A stretch of 30,014 nucleotides of DNA from Bacillota bacterium (GCA_023425025.1 JAFADG010000023.1:1-30014), one strand, 5' to 3'. Shown: positions 7,840-17,240, counted from the stretch's first letter. A program made the numbers and translations. Notes: a model not told the origin generated them from the letters alone.

Positions 7840-10275
7840 TCACCCAATATGAAACACGGACCTCACCGTCAATCCCTCCGTGTTCCCCTCCAGCACCTTG
7901 AGCCTTCTCTCCCCCGCGTCCATATCAAACCAGTTGTCATCAAGCTTCAGCAGCCCATCCACATTGTCGATGAACACGCTTCGGGCATAGGCCTTGGCGG
8001 TAACGACAACCTCGTCGCCCTCCAGCCGCACCGTGAGCTTGGGATCTTCAAACCGGAAGTGCTTGGGCCATGTGAGCAGCACCGAGCCGGAGGACACCGT
8101 TTCCCCGTTTTGCACAAGGGCATAAGACACATACTGGCTCTGCCGGTCCATGTCCGCAAGCTCCGTTTCATCCATCCACAGACTGGTCAGGGCGGGAACG
8201 GTCACGGCCTGCTCGCCTTGTTTTATCACATTCGCCTTGGCGTCCCGCAGGGACCAGACAACCGTGCACTTTTGCTCCTGCATGGTTTCGTTGGCCACGC
8301 TCAGGCGCACGGTATTCCTGACCGGCTTTGAAAGCTCCTCGTTGACGGAGACCATGCCGGTCAATTCCCCCTCCTCCTGGCAGGAGATCATCAGCGGGGC
8401 AAAGAACCGCCTGGCGGCGTAGTGCAGCGCCTTCCAGCGGAAATCATAGTCGATGGAGGACCAGGAGATCACCGGCCAGCAGTCATTGAGCTGCCAGTAG
8501 ATGGCACCCATGCAGCGGCCCCGGTGGCGGCGCCAGTGCTCCACGCCGTAGCGGATGGCGTCGGCCTGCAAAAGCTGGGATGTGTAAATGAGGCTTTCAA
8601 AATCCTTGGGATACAGGTACATTTGCGACATGTACATCATGATCCGGCCGTTGGCCGTGCCGTTGCGCTGGTGCTTTTCCATGACGCGGGAAAAGGCATT
8701 GCGCTCGCCGGGCAGCGTCACAGCTTCCAAGGTTTTCAGGTGGGGGTAGGACTGGAACCCAAACTCCGAGGCGTAGCGGAAATAGTACTGCCGGTAGTCG
8801 GTAAAGGGCTTCAGGCCATGCCACACATCCCAGTAGTGCACATCGCCCCGGTTTTCATCGTTGGGCTTGTCAAAACCGCCGCCGGAGGAGGGAGACGCCG
8901 GCCAATAGAAGGTATCCGGGTCCAGCTTCTTCACAATGCGGGGGAGAATGTGCTCGTACATCCGCAGGTATTCATAGTGCTGGGTGGGTGTTTTGACCCA
9001 ATGGTTCATTTCGGCGAACAGTTCCATTTCGTTGTTGCCGCACCACAGCCCCAGCGACGCGTGATGGCGGAGCCTGATGATGTTGTCCTTGAATTCGGCG
9101 CGGATGCTTTCCTCAAACGCTTCGGTGAGCTTGTAGGAGGAGCAGGCGAACATAAAGTCCTGCCAGACCATCAGCCCCAACTCGTCGCAGATGTCATAGA
9201 ACGCGTCGGAAGGATAGTGCCCCCCGCCCCAAACGCGGATGGCGTTGAAGTTGGCCTCCCTGGCGTTTCTAAGCAGCCGCCGGGTGCGCTCGGGGGTCAC
9301 GCGGCCAAACAGGTTGTCCTCGGGAATATAGTCGCCGCCCATGGCGAAGACGCGCACGCCGTTGACCTCATGGCAGAAGCTTTCGCCCCACTGGTCCTTT
9401 TCAATGCGCATGGTCATGGTGCGCAGGCCGATGCGGCGCGTCCAGGTATCCAGCTCATTGCCTGTACCGTCTTTCAGCGTGACCTTTACGGTATACAGGG
9501 GCTGGCCGCCGTAGCCCGCCGGCCACCACAGATCGGGATCGGCGATGGCGATGATTCCGGCATCATTCATTTGATATACTTTTCCGCTGGGCGAAACCGC
9601 CTCCGCCGTGATGTGCAAGCCAGCTGCGCCGGCAGCCTCGATATCGGGCTTTACGCAAAGCGTCACCGCGCCGCCGATATGGCTCTGGCGCACGTGCACG
9701 GTATTAAGCCGGCCACCCTCGATGCCCAGCAGGGAGATATCCCGCCAGATGCCGCAGTCGGGAAGCCTGGGACCCCAGTCCCAGCCGAACATGCAGTGGG
9801 CCTTGCGCAAATGCATAAAGCCGCGCATGGCGTCTTCCTGGCCGGTATAGTCGGGGCTTTCCGCAAACCTTTTTCGGATGTAGCGGGTGGGCGAATACAG
9901 CTTGACACAGATGATATTTTCGCCTTGCGCAAGCAGGCTCTTCACATCCGCTTCCCAGGTTCTGTGCATGTTGTCGGCGTATAGCACCTTGGTGCCGTTC
10001 ACAAACACATCCGCCAGGGTGTCCAAACCGTCCATGTGCAAAACCACACGGCTGCAGCCCAAAAGGGCGGAATCGGCAATAAACGCGCGCTCATACATGA
10101 AGTCATTTTCCATGAGAGCCAGGGCTTTTTCCTCATTGTCCCGATAAAAGGGGTCCTCCATTTTGCCGGCGGAAAGCAGATCCTGGTATACGGACCCAGG
10201 CACTGCTGCCTGAATCCATTTTTCTTCCCCGGCGATGCGCATCCTCCACTGGCCGTTGAGCGTCACGGTTTGCAT
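7840..10275 (-). CDS. Beta-mannosidase, glycoside hydrolase family 2
   Basis: This is a cytoplasmic exo-acting glycosidase that releases terminal beta-mannose from mannan oligosaccharides or N-glycan cores. The 811-aa protein starts with the galactose-binding-like sugar-binding domain (WxxAxVPGSVYxDLL near 20-34; MDGLDTLADVFVNG 81-94). An immunoglobulin-like domain follows, then the TIM barrel. The acid/base is Glu416 in WCGNNE and the nucleophile is Glu504 in YASEFGFQSYP. The WDWGPR motif (165-170) and GIxxWQLND-type end block (near 605-615) are characteristic of family 2 beta-mannosidases rather than beta-galactosidases. No signal peptide is seen, so substrate must be imported. No transporter or regulator lies alongside. 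A GGAG site 10 bases upstream supports the start. Confidence 0.9.
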   Translation of the reverse strand: MQTVTLNGQWRMRIAGEEKWIQAAVPGSVYQDLLSAGKMEDPFYRDNEEKALALMENDFMYERAFIADSALLGCSRVVLHMDGLDTLADVFVNGTKVLYADNMHRTWEADVKSLLAQGENIICVKLYSPTRYIRKRFAESPDYTGQEDAMRGFMHLRKAHCMFGWDWGPRLPDCGIWRDISLLGIEGGRLNTVHVRQSHIGGAVTLCVKPDIEAAGAAGLHITAEAVSPSGKVYQMNDAGIIAIADPDLWWPAGYGGQPLYTVKVTLKDGTGNELDTWTRRIGLRTMTMRIEKDQWGESFCHEVNGVRVFAMGGDYIPEDNLFGRVTPERTRRLLRNAREANFNAIRVWGGGHYPSDAFYDICDELGLMVWQDFMFACSSYKLTEAFEESIRAEFKDNIIRLRHHASLGLWCGNNEMELFAEMNHWVKTPTQHYEYLRMYEHILPRIVKKLDPDTFYWPASPSSGGGFDKPNDENRGDVHYWDVWHGLKPFTDYRQYYFRYASEFGFQSYPHLKTLEAVTLPGERNAFSRVMEKHQRNGTANGRIMMYMSQMYLYPKDFESLIYTSQLLQADAIRYGVEHWRRHRGRCMGAIYWQLNDCWPVISWSSIDYDFRWKALHYAARRFFAPLMISCQEEGELTGMVSVNEELSKPVRNTVRLSVANETMQEQKCTVVWSLRDAKANVIKQGEQAVTVPALTSLWMDETELADMDRQSQYVSYALVQNGETVSSGSVLLTWPKHFRFEDPKLTVRLEGDEVVVTAKAYARSVFIDNVDGLLKLDDNWFDMDAGERRLKVLEGNTEGLTVRSVFHIG

Positions 10276-10345
10276 AGGTTCACTTCTCCATCCATATTAT
10301 TTCATCAGGCCCATGGCCCGAATCATATCCTAAAATGAAACATGC

Positions 10346-11002
10346 CTATTCTCCCAGCACCTTTTTCGCCTTGTTAAGCGTGGTGCCGGGAGGGATTTGG
10401 GGGCTGTACAAATAGTTCAGCATAGCGTAATCGATGTCCGACAGGTTGGTTACCGTTTTGCCGCTCTGGCAGATGATGCTTTTTGTCGTAACCGTGATGT
10501 CGTTGAGCAGCCCCAGCATGTTGACAACCTCTTCGCGGATGATGGCGCTGCGCCGCCACTGCCTGGTATTGGTGCTGATGGAGATTCGGGCGGTTTTGAT
10601 GACATAATTGTCGTATTTCACCCATACAAAGCCCAGATTGCCTTCCCGGTAATCCGGCACCGCATTCTTCATTTCCGCCTGGGGCACAAAGGAAAGGGTG
10701 ACGTTGGCGCTTTCCTCCCTGGTGGTTAGGGCAAGCTCCGGCAGGCCGGGCACATGGGCGGAAAGATCGTACAAAAGCGCCGCCAGCACGGCGATGTCCT
10801 CCTGGGTATAGCCGCCCTTCATGTACATGGTGATAGGCCCTTCCCAGCGGACGGTGACACCCCTTTGCGTATCGCCATACTCCCCCGCAAAGGCCGCTTC
10901 ATAAAAGCCCTTCAGCGCCAGGCGGTTATCCTCGGCCAGGACTGCCGCCGGCAGCAGCCCCAGGATGAGCACAGCAATAAAAAGCCTGCGCAGATAAAGC
11001 AT
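10346..11002 (-). CDS. Secreted DUF2927-domain protein
   Basis: The 218-aa protein starts with a clear signal peptide (MLYLRRLFIAVLILGLLPAAVLA, cleaved near residue 23). Its mature part has the DUF2927 layout: RRSAIIREEVVNMLGLLNDI, followed by LSDIDYAMLNYLYSPQIPPGTT near the C-terminus. The REE..xxLGLxND and DxxxLxxLYxPxxxPG motifs are reminiscent of secreted metalloprotease-like proteins, but no HExxH is visible and function is unknown. I chose the start at 11002 because GGGAGG is 9 bases upstream; the ATG at 11011 directly abuts that site. It is divergent from spoIID. Confidence 0.75.
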   Translation of the reverse strand: MLYLRRLFIAVLILGLLPAAVLAEDNRLALKGFYEAAFAGEYGDTQRGVTVRWEGPITMYMKGGYTQEDIAVLAALLYDLSAHVPGLPELALTTREESANVTLSFVPQAEMKNAVPDYREGNLGFVWVKYDNYVIKTARISISTNTRQWRRSAIIREEVVNMLGLLNDITVTTKSIICQSGKTVTNLSDIDYAMLNYLYSPQIPPGTTLNKAKKVLGE

Positions 11003-11132
11003 GTGCGTCATCCTCCCAACGGTACATACTGCCTATAGTAATTCGCCGGAAACATTTTGTCTCCTGTTGCCGGCCGTTCTTTTTGCCGCGTGAATGGAAT
11101 AGGGTTTTGAGAGAAGCAAAGGAGGGAAGAGC

Positions 11133-12251
11133 GTGGGCAAATACAATGTACCCTTGCGCCTGGCGGTGCTGCTGCTGTGCGCAGTGGTGCTCTGGCACAT
11201 GCTTGGCGCACCCAGGACCGCGGCGGAATGGCAGGCCGCCCCCCTGCAGCTGGAAGCAGCCTGGAACCAGCTTCCCACAAGGGCCGGGCGCGTATTCGCC
11301 CAATGGGCCCTGCGCAGCGGCGAAGCGGTTCAAAATACGCCTCCCGTCGAAACCACCGACTGGAAACAGCTGCTTAACAAGGACAACACCTGGCCGCTGA
11401 AGGTGTTTGACGTAAAGCAGAACAAACTGCTGGAGATCCCCCTGGAGGCGTATGTGGCCGGCGTAGTGGCCGGAGAAATGCCCGCCAGCTACCACCTGGA
11501 AGCGCTGAAAGCCCAGGCGGCAGCGGCCAGGACCAGGGCCGTCCAGCAGGCCGCCGCCTTCAGCGGCCAGGGCTGCAAAAACCATCCGGGTGCGGACATC
11601 TGCACCGACAGCACCCACTGCCAGGCGTACTTGAGCGAATCGGAACAGCAGGAAAAATGGGGCGCGGCCGCGCAGGCGTACCAGGAGCGGATCATAAAGG
11701 CGGTGCTGGACACAAAGGGCATGATCATCACCTATAACGGCGAGCCCATCACCGTTTTGTACCACGCCGTCAGCGGCGGCCGCACGGAGGATGTACAGGC
11801 TGTGTTTTCCCAGCCGCTGCCCTATTTGAAAAGCGTGGAAAGCAGCGGGGAAGAAAACAATGCCAAATTTCAAAGCGTGCAGACCTTTTCCCTTGCGGAA
11901 GCCGCAAAGCTTCTAAACAGCGCCTTCCCCGGTGCGAACATACTGGCGGATACCATCGCGCTGCAGGTATCTATTGAAGAGCGCACCCAAACCGGCCGGG
12001 CCGCCCAGATGCGGGTGGGCGATGTGACCGTGCCCGCCAAAGACTTTCGGGCCGCCCTCTCGCTCAACAGCACGCTGTTCACCATCTCCTCCAACGAAAG
12101 CACCATCACCTTTACCGAAAAGGGCTACGGCCACGGCGTGGGCATGAGCCAGGCCGGCGCCAACGCCATGGCCGCCGCCGGCGCAACCTGGCAGAATATA
12201 CTAACCCATTACTACACCGGCGTTCAGCTGACCGCCCTGCCCGAAAAATAA
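11133..12251 (+). CDS. spoIID: Stage II sporulation protein D, peptidoglycan lytic transglycosylase
   Basis: SpoIID is a mother-cell membrane enzyme that trims septal peptidoglycan during engulfment, acting with SpoIIM and SpoIIP to drive membrane migration around the forespore. The 372-aa protein has an N-terminal membrane anchor (about 7-24). The catalytic glutamate is Glu115 in VVAGEMPASY. A cysteine cluster (148, 157, 163) lies in GCKNH...DICTDSTHC, where the family binds zinc, and the C-terminal signature YGHGVGMSQAGA starts near 332. The GTG start at 11133 is preceded by AAAGGAGGG. In B. subtilis it is sigma-E controlled; I could not find a convincing sigma-E promoter here. spoIIQ follows at once, as in other Firmicutes. 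Confidence 0.93.
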   Translation: MGKYNVPLRLAVLLLCAVVLWHMLGAPRTAAEWQAAPLQLEAAWNQLPTRAGRVFAQWALRSGEAVQNTPPVETTDWKQLLNKDNTWPLKVFDVKQNKLLEIPLEAYVAGVVAGEMPASYHLEALKAQAAAARTRAVQQAAAFSGQGCKNHPGADICTDSTHCQAYLSESEQQEKWGAAAQAYQERIIKAVLDTKGMIITYNGEPITVLYHAVSGGRTEDVQAVFSQPLPYLKSVESSGEENNAKFQSVQTFSLAEAAKLLNSAFPGANILADTIALQVSIEERTQTGRAAQMRVGDVTVPAKDFRAALSLNSTLFTISSNESTITFTEKGYGHGVGMSQAGANAMAAAGATWQNILTHYYTGVQLTALPEK

Positions 12252-12370
12252 CAAAAGCCGCATATAGCAAATTGCCTGCACATTTTTATTGTGTACCGCG
12301 GGCCCTGCGCTTTGCACGCATACATGATTCCACCTCCCTTGGGGCACGCTACAAAAGGAGGTGGATGCAT

Positions 12371-13075
12371 ATGAAGCGGGCAGCGGATTGGATCAATTCC
12401 ATCAGGGGACACGCGAAAAAGGCCATGCAGGCCTATTCCGCGTTTATGGAGAAACAGGGCTTTTATTTGGTGCTGACCATTTGCGTGCTGGTCATCGTGG
12501 GCACCGCCGTATGGACCCGGGCCACCCGCACGCCTACGCCTCCGCCGGCTTTGGAGAACGGACAGGCCGCCGACAACCCCTACGAGGGCGTGCAGCGCCT
12601 GGCCGACGTGACCGCGCCCCCCGCCGCCACACGTGCCCTTCCCACAGCCACACCCAAGCCGCCCCTGCTTCGGCCGGTGCCGGGCGCCATCTCAAGGGGC
12701 TATGACAGCTCCGTCCCTGTTTTTTTTGAGGCCGCGGGCATGTGGCAGGTACACAGCGCCTGTGATTACCAGGCCAAGACCGGCGATGCGGTCCAGGCCA
12801 TCGGCGAAGGCTCGGTCATCGCCGCGGAATCAAGCGGCATGCTGGGCATGACCGTCGTCATCGACCATGGCGCGGGCCTTGTGGCCACCTATGGCGGCCT
12901 TTCCATGAACAGCTACGTCAAGGTGGGCGACCCGGTCAAAGCCGGGCAGACCATCGGGCTTGTAGGCAACAGCACCCTGTTTGAAACGGACGCGGGGCCG
13001 CATTTGCACTTTTCCGTACTAAAAAGGGGCGAACCCATCGACCCGGAGACATTATTTACAAGTAACATCGAATAA
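12371..13075 (+). CDS. spoIIQ: SpoIIQ-type M23 (LytM) domain sporulation protein
   Basis: SpoIIQ is the forespore membrane partner of mother-cell SpoIIIAH; together they anchor the feeding channel across the intermembrane space. The 234-aa protein has one membrane segment (about 31-49), a threonine/proline-rich linker and a C-terminal LytM domain. Both zinc-site motifs look intact: HSACDYQAKTG and GPHLHFSV. This matches clostridial SpoIIQ, which keeps an active-type endopeptidase site, unlike the degenerate B. subtilis protein. I chose ATG 12371 because AAAGGAGG has 9-base spacing; ATG 12365 is only 3 bases away from it. The assignment to SpoIIQ rather than a general M23 peptidase rests on its position after spoIID. 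Confidence 0.85.
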   Translation: MKRAADWINSIRGHAKKAMQAYSAFMEKQGFYLVLTICVLVIVGTAVWTRATRTPTPPPALENGQAADNPYEGVQRLADVTAPPAATRALPTATPKPPLLRPVPGAISRGYDSSVPVFFEAAGMWQVHSACDYQAKTGDAVQAIGEGSVIAAESSGMLGMTVVIDHGAGLVATYGGLSMNSYVKVGDPVKAGQTIGLVGNSTLFETDAGPHLHFSVLKRGEPIDPETLFTSNIE

Positions 13076-13080
13076 CGGTA

Positions 13081-13109
13081 TTGCATATCTTTAAATCGTA
13101 TGCTAATAT
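13081..13109 (+). promoter_or_regulatory. Candidate promoter of glmS
   Basis: TTGCAT (13081-13086) and TAATAT (13104-13109) are separated by 17 bases. Only about 73 bases lie between the spoIIQ stop and the glmS start, which is too short for a glmS ribozyme. Confidence 0.45.
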
Positions 13110-13148
13110 TTTAATACATTTCAATACGTCTTATTATTGGAGGCGCCT

Positions 13149-14987
13149 ATGTGCGGAATTGTCGGCTATATTGGGGAAAAGAATGCTGTACCCATTTTGA
13201 TGGCGGGGCTTTCCCGCCTGGAATACCGGGGCTATGACAGCGCGGGCATCGCCGTGCTGGAGGACAACAAGGTAGCGGTGCGCAAGGCCAAGGGCCGCCT
13301 GAGCTATTTGGATGATCTGCTGAACGTGAAGCCCGTCGCCGGCGGCAGCGGCATCGGCCACACCCGTTGGGCCACCCATGGGGAGCCCAGTGACTTAAAC
13401 GCCCACCCCCATACCGATGTCAAGGGCCGCATTGCCGTGGTGCACAACGGCATCATCGAGAACCATGAATCGCTGCGCCGGTTTCTTGTGAGCGCCGGCT
13501 GCCAGTTCGTATCCCAAACGGATACGGAGGTGGTGGCCCACCTGCTCAACCACCTGTACGAGGGCGATATGCTCAAGGCCATCACCCAGGCTCTGGGCAT
13601 GCTGGAGGGCAGCTACGCGCTGGGTATCCTTTCCCTGGATGAGCCGGACGCGCTTTTTTGCGTGCGCAAGGACAGCCCCCTGGTCATTGGCACAGGGGAA
13701 GGCGAGCAGTTCATCGCATCCGATATTCCCGCCATTTTGAATTATACCAGGGATGTCATTTTGCTGGAGGACAAGGAGATTGCGCTTTTGCGCAAGGACG
13801 GCGTCTCCCTGTACGACCCTTACGGCCGCTGCAAGGAATACGCCATCTTCCATGTGGATTGGGACGTAACCGCCGCCGAAAAGGGCGGGTTCGCCCACTT
13901 CATGCTCAAGGAAATCAGCGAGGAACCGGATTCCCTGCAAAAGACCCTGGGCGCCCATGTGGATACGGCAAAAGGCAAGGTGCGGGAGCATAGCTTCCCC
14001 TTGAATGAAGAGGAAGCGAAAACCTTAAGCAAGCTGACCATCGTGGCCTGCGGCACCGCCTTCCACGCCTCGGTCATGGGCAAGTATCTGATCGAGCGCA
14101 TGGCCCGCCTCCCGGTGGATGTGGATATCGCCTCGGAGTTTCGGTACCGCGACCCCATCATCCATCCGGGCGAAGCCTTCCTGGCCGTATCCCAAAGCGG
14201 CGAGACGGCGGATACCCTGGCCGCCCTGCGGGAGGCCCGCAAGCGCGGCGCGAAGGTGCTGGCCCTGACGAATGTGGTGGGCTCCTCCATCGCAAGGGAA
14301 GCCGGGGAAGGCGCTGTCCTGTATACCTGGGCCGGCCCGGAAATCGCCGTGGCCAGCACCAAAGCCTATATCACCCAGGTGGAGATGCTGGCGCTGCTGG
14401 CCATTGATCTTGCCCAAAAGCGCGGCACCCTTTCCGCCGGCGCGTATGATTCGCTGCTGCAAGACCTTGCCGCCCTGCCGGCGCTGGCCGAAAAGGTGAT
14501 CGCGCAAAAGGAATCGATGCAGCGCTTTGCCGACCGCAACAAGGACCAAAAGCATGTGTTCTTCATGGGCCGGGGGCTGGACTATGCCCTGGCCATGGAA
14601 GCCTCGCTGAAACTGAAGGAAGTCTCCTATATTTTCAGCGAAGCCTACGCCGCCGGCGAACTCAAGCACGGCACCATCGCCCTCATCGAGCCGGGCACGC
14701 TGGTAGTGGTGATTTTGACGCAGCCGGGCCTTGCGGACAAGACCATCTCCAACGTGCGGGAGGTCAAGGCCAGGGGCGCCAGGGTACTGATGATCGCCTC
14801 GGAAGCGCTGGCGCAGAAGGCCGCCCCGGAGGCCGATGAAATCTGGCTGGTGCCCGATACCCAGGATGTTTTCCTGCCGCTGCTGGCCATCATCCCCCTG
14901 CAGCTGCTGGCCTATTATATGGCCGTGGAGCGGGGCTGCGATGTGGATAAACCCAGGAACCTGGCCAAGAGCGTAACGGTGGAATAA
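13149..14987 (+). CDS. glmS: Glutamine--fructose-6-phosphate aminotransferase (isomerising)
   Basis: GlmS makes glucosamine-6-phosphate from fructose-6-phosphate and glutamine, the committed step to UDP-GlcNAc for peptidoglycan. The 612-aa protein begins MCGIVGYIG with the nucleophile Cys2 exposed after Met removal. The class II glutaminase domain (1-~230, with HTRWATHG and NAHPH) is followed by two SIS sugar-isomerase domains (SQSGETADT in the first). The C-terminus is the canonical DKPRNLAKSVTVE. The start is set by Cys2 and a GGAGG site 5 bases upstream; the frame extends upstream to a TTG at 13137 but that is not needed. A strong terminator follows. Confidence 0.97.
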   Translation: MCGIVGYIGEKNAVPILMAGLSRLEYRGYDSAGIAVLEDNKVAVRKAKGRLSYLDDLLNVKPVAGGSGIGHTRWATHGEPSDLNAHPHTDVKGRIAVVHNGIIENHESLRRFLVSAGCQFVSQTDTEVVAHLLNHLYEGDMLKAITQALGMLEGSYALGILSLDEPDALFCVRKDSPLVIGTGEGEQFIASDIPAILNYTRDVILLEDKEIALLRKDGVSLYDPYGRCKEYAIFHVDWDVTAAEKGGFAHFMLKEISEEPDSLQKTLGAHVDTAKGKVREHSFPLNEEEAKTLSKLTIVACGTAFHASVMGKYLIERMARLPVDVDIASEFRYRDPIIHPGEAFLAVSQSGETADTLAALREARKRGAKVLALTNVVGSSIAREAGEGAVLYTWAGPEIAVASTKAYITQVEMLALLAIDLAQKRGTLSAGAYDSLLQDLAALPALAEKVIAQKESMQRFADRNKDQKHVFFMGRGLDYALAMEASLKLKEVSYIFSEAYAAGELKHGTIALIEPGTLVVVILTQPGLADKTISNVREVKARGARVLMIASEALAQKAAPEADEIWLVPDTQDVFLPLLAIIPLQLLAYYMAVERGCDVDKPRNLAKSVTVE

Positions 14988-14992
14988 GCCTT

Positions 14993-15032
14993 GCGTCAAA
15001 AGGCGCGCCGAATAGGGCGCGCCTTTTGACGC
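14993..15032 (+). terminator. Terminator of glmS with a perfect 17-bp stem
   Basis: GCGTCAAAAGGCGCGCC (14993-15009) and its exact complement (15016-15032) flank a 6-base loop. The TTTT that would serve as the U-tract lies within the outer part of the right arm, after the GC-rich core GGCGCGCC. Confidence 0.8.
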
Positions 15033-15061
15033 TTCCAAACCATGGCAAACGGGTGTATAAT
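15033..15061 (+). promoter_or_regulatory. Candidate promoter of the nucleotidyltransferase operon
   Basis: A perfect TATAAT (15056-15061) has a weak -35 (TTCCAA, 15033-15038) at 17 bases. It begins immediately after the glmS terminator. Confidence 0.5.
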
Positions 15062-15117
15062 AAATGCTGTGCATGCGCCAAGCAAAGGCAGCAAAATTGT
15101 CCCAAGGAGGACGGCAA

Positions 15118-16035
15118 ATGAAGGAACCCATTCTTGTCATCATGGCGGCCGGCATGGGCAGCCGATATGGCGGACTGAAGCAAATGGACCCTGTGGGGGA
15201 AAACGGGGAGCTGATCATTGATTATTCGCTGTATGACGCGTACCGCGCGGGCTTCAAGCGCGTGATCTTCATCATCAAAAAGGAAAACGAAGCGCTTTTC
15301 CGCTCCATGATCGGGGACAAGATCGCAAGGTTCATGGAAGCCACCTATGTTTTCCAATCCATCGACCAGATTCCCGACGGTTTTGCAAAGCCGGAAGGCC
15401 GGGTAAAGCCCTGGGGCACGGCCCACGCGGTGCTGTGCGCCAAAGCGGCGGTGGACGCGCCCTTTGCCGTGATCAATGCCGACGATTTTTACGGCCGCGA
15501 GGCCTTTGACCAAGCATATGCCTTTTTAAAGGATATGCAAGTGGGCGGCGCGTACCGCTACGGTATGATCGGTTACGCGCTGGAGAACACGCTGTCGGAG
15601 CAGGGCTATGTGTCCAGGGGCGTGTGCGAGCTGGATCAGGACGGTAACCTGCTGGCGATAGCCGAGCGCACCCATATCATTAAAACCATTGAAGGCCCCC
15701 TGTACACCGAGGATAAGCAGACCTATCACCGCCTGCCGGAAAAGACGGTGGTATCCATGAACCTGTTCGCCTTCCATCCCGATATCTTTTCGGAGATTGA
15801 GACGGAATTCAAGGAATTCTTCGCGGACACGCTGCCCAAGAATCCCCTTTCGGCGGAGTTTTATCTGCCTGTTGTGGCCGGCAACCTGCCCAAGCGCGGC
15901 ATTGCGAAGCTGAAGGTCATCCCTTCCGGCGGCCATTGGTACGGCGTCACCTATAGGGAGGATAAGGAGACCGTGGTCAGCGCCCTTCGCCGCATGACCG
16001 CCCAAGGCCTTTATCCGGAGCAGATGTGGGAATAA
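15118..16035 (+). CDS. Sugar-phosphate-type nucleotidyltransferase
   Basis: The 305-aa protein starts with the nucleotide-binding loop of NTP-transferase enzymes, MAAGMGSRYGGLKQMDPVG (residues 9-27). It has a KPWGTAHA substrate-loop motif (97-104) and the metal-binding NADDFYG (120-126). Such enzymes join NTP and a sugar-1-phosphate or a similar phosphate alcohol; the sugar cannot be read from sequence. It lacks a left-handed hexapeptide domain, so it is not GlmU. I chose ATG 15118, preceded by AAGGAGG; the frame extends to 15064 without a site. Its place after glmS suggests, but does not show, a cell-envelope role. The GGDEF gene follows 32 bases later. Confidence 0.8.
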   Translation: MKEPILVIMAAGMGSRYGGLKQMDPVGENGELIIDYSLYDAYRAGFKRVIFIIKKENEALFRSMIGDKIARFMEATYVFQSIDQIPDGFAKPEGRVKPWGTAHAVLCAKAAVDAPFAVINADDFYGREAFDQAYAFLKDMQVGGAYRYGMIGYALENTLSEQGYVSRGVCELDQDGNLLAIAERTHIIKTIEGPLYTEDKQTYHRLPEKTVVSMNLFAFHPDIFSEIETEFKEFFADTLPKNPLSAEFYLPVVAGNLPKRGIAKLKVIPSGGHWYGVTYREDKETVVSALRRMTAQGLYPEQMWE

Positions 16036-16067
16036 AACCGTAAATTTGCGCGAAAGGGGCTGCCGCA

Positions 16068-17186
16068 ATGGAACTTGAGAGCAATATTATCCTCAATCTC
16101 TATTCGGTAGCCATTTTGCTGATCATCGCCTTTCAATGCAGAAGGAAAACCGGCAGAAGCACGCTGCAGGACATTCTGTTTATCTGGATACTGCGCGTAA
16201 CCATCGTGATGCTGATTGCCGATTCCATGGGCAGGTTCGACGGCAGGCCGGATACGTTCTATCCCCTGCTCAACCACGCCGGCAATTTCCTCGTTTTCGT
16301 GCTCAGCCCCGTCGCGCCGGCCCTGTGGCTGATGTATGTTTATGCCCAGGCGTATCAAAACGAAAAGCAGACAAGGCGGCTGCTGATCCCTTCGGGCATG
16401 CTGCTGGCTGTCCATACATGCATGGTGGCGGCGTCCCAGTATAACGGCTGGTTCTATACCATTGACGCGCAGAACATATATCACCGCGGGCCGCTGTACA
16501 TCCTGTCCTGCAGCGTGCTGTTCCTGTACCTGCTTGCCGGTGCCGCCATCATCCTGCACAAGCGCAGGGGCATGGAAAAAAAGCTGTATAACTCCCTTTT
16601 GTTCTTCATCGTTCCGCCGTTTGCCGCGGCAATCGTGCACGTGCTGGTTTACGGCGTGTCCATTGTACTCAGCGGGCTGGTTCTGTCCATACTCATCGTA
16701 TACCTGAACATTCAAAACCGCGGCCTGATTACAGACCATCTGACCAGCGTGTACAACCGCAAAGGGTTCGACCTGCATCTGAAGGAAAAGATCCGCGCAA
16801 GCCAACGGGGAAAGGCCTTTTCCGCCATACTGCTGGATTATGACCACTTCAAGAGCATCAACGATACGTACGGCCACGATATGGGCGACAAAGCGCTGCA
16901 GCAATCGGCCGATTTGCTGAAGGGCTGCATACGGCATACCGATTTTATAGCCCGCTACGGCGGCGACGAATTTATTATTCTCTTGGATACAGAAAACAAA
17001 GGCGAGCTGGAAGCAGTCGTTCAAAGAATCAACGCGTCCATTGAAAAATGCAACCGGGAAAAATGCCATCCTTTTGCCATTGGCTTCAGCGCCGGCTACG
17101 CCGTGTACGACCGCGGTGCCCAGCCAAGCGCCGATGACTTTGTGAAGCACCTGGACCGTATGATGTATCAGATGAAGCAGGCCTGA
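16068..17186 (+). CDS. Membrane-anchored diguanylate cyclase (GGDEF protein)
   Basis: This enzyme makes cyclic di-GMP from two GTP. The N-terminal ~215 residues of this 372-aa protein hold about six or seven hydrophobic segments (roughly 7-22, 36-51, 72-93, 106-122, 143-163, 176-198, 199-214). This resembles the 7TM sensor arrays found on bacterial signalling proteins. The GGDEF domain (about 222-372) has a canonical active site GGDEF at 298-302. An inhibitory I-site RHTD sits at 289-292, exactly five residues before it, so it should be active and product-inhibited. No EAL or PilZ gene is in the window. It is probably co-transcribed with the nucleotidyltransferase 32 bases upstream. Confidence 0.92.
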   Translation: MELESNIILNLYSVAILLIIAFQCRRKTGRSTLQDILFIWILRVTIVMLIADSMGRFDGRPDTFYPLLNHAGNFLVFVLSPVAPALWLMYVYAQAYQNEKQTRRLLIPSGMLLAVHTCMVAASQYNGWFYTIDAQNIYHRGPLYILSCSVLFLYLLAGAAIILHKRRGMEKKLYNSLLFFIVPPFAAAIVHVLVYGVSIVLSGLVLSILIVYLNIQNRGLITDHLTSVYNRKGFDLHLKEKIRASQRGKAFSAILLDYDHFKSINDTYGHDMGDKALQQSADLLKGCIRHTDFIARYGGDEFIILLDTENKGELEAVVQRINASIEKCNREKCHPFAIGFSAGYAVYDRGAQPSADDFVKHLDRMMYQMKQA

Positions 17187-17218
17187 CAAGCCGTCACCCC
17201 TTCCTCGTCCCAAATGGC

Positions 17219-17240
17219 GGCGCGCAAACGCGCCTTTTTT
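17219..17240 (+). terminator. Terminator after the GGDEF gene
   Basis: GGCGCG (17219-17224), a CAAA loop and CGCGCC (17229-17234) are followed by six T (17235-17240). Confidence 0.85.

Noticed and set aside
8422..9984. 520-codon plus-strand frame opposite the beta-mannosidase
   Set aside because: It is the antisense shadow of a complete family 2 glycosidase with both catalytic glutamates; the translation is His/Gly/Val-rich without domain features.
14025..15513. Minus-strand frames of 397 and 207 codons opposite glmS and the nucleotidyltransferase
   Set aside because: They run across a perfect terminator and two recognised genes on the other strand and have no start signals.
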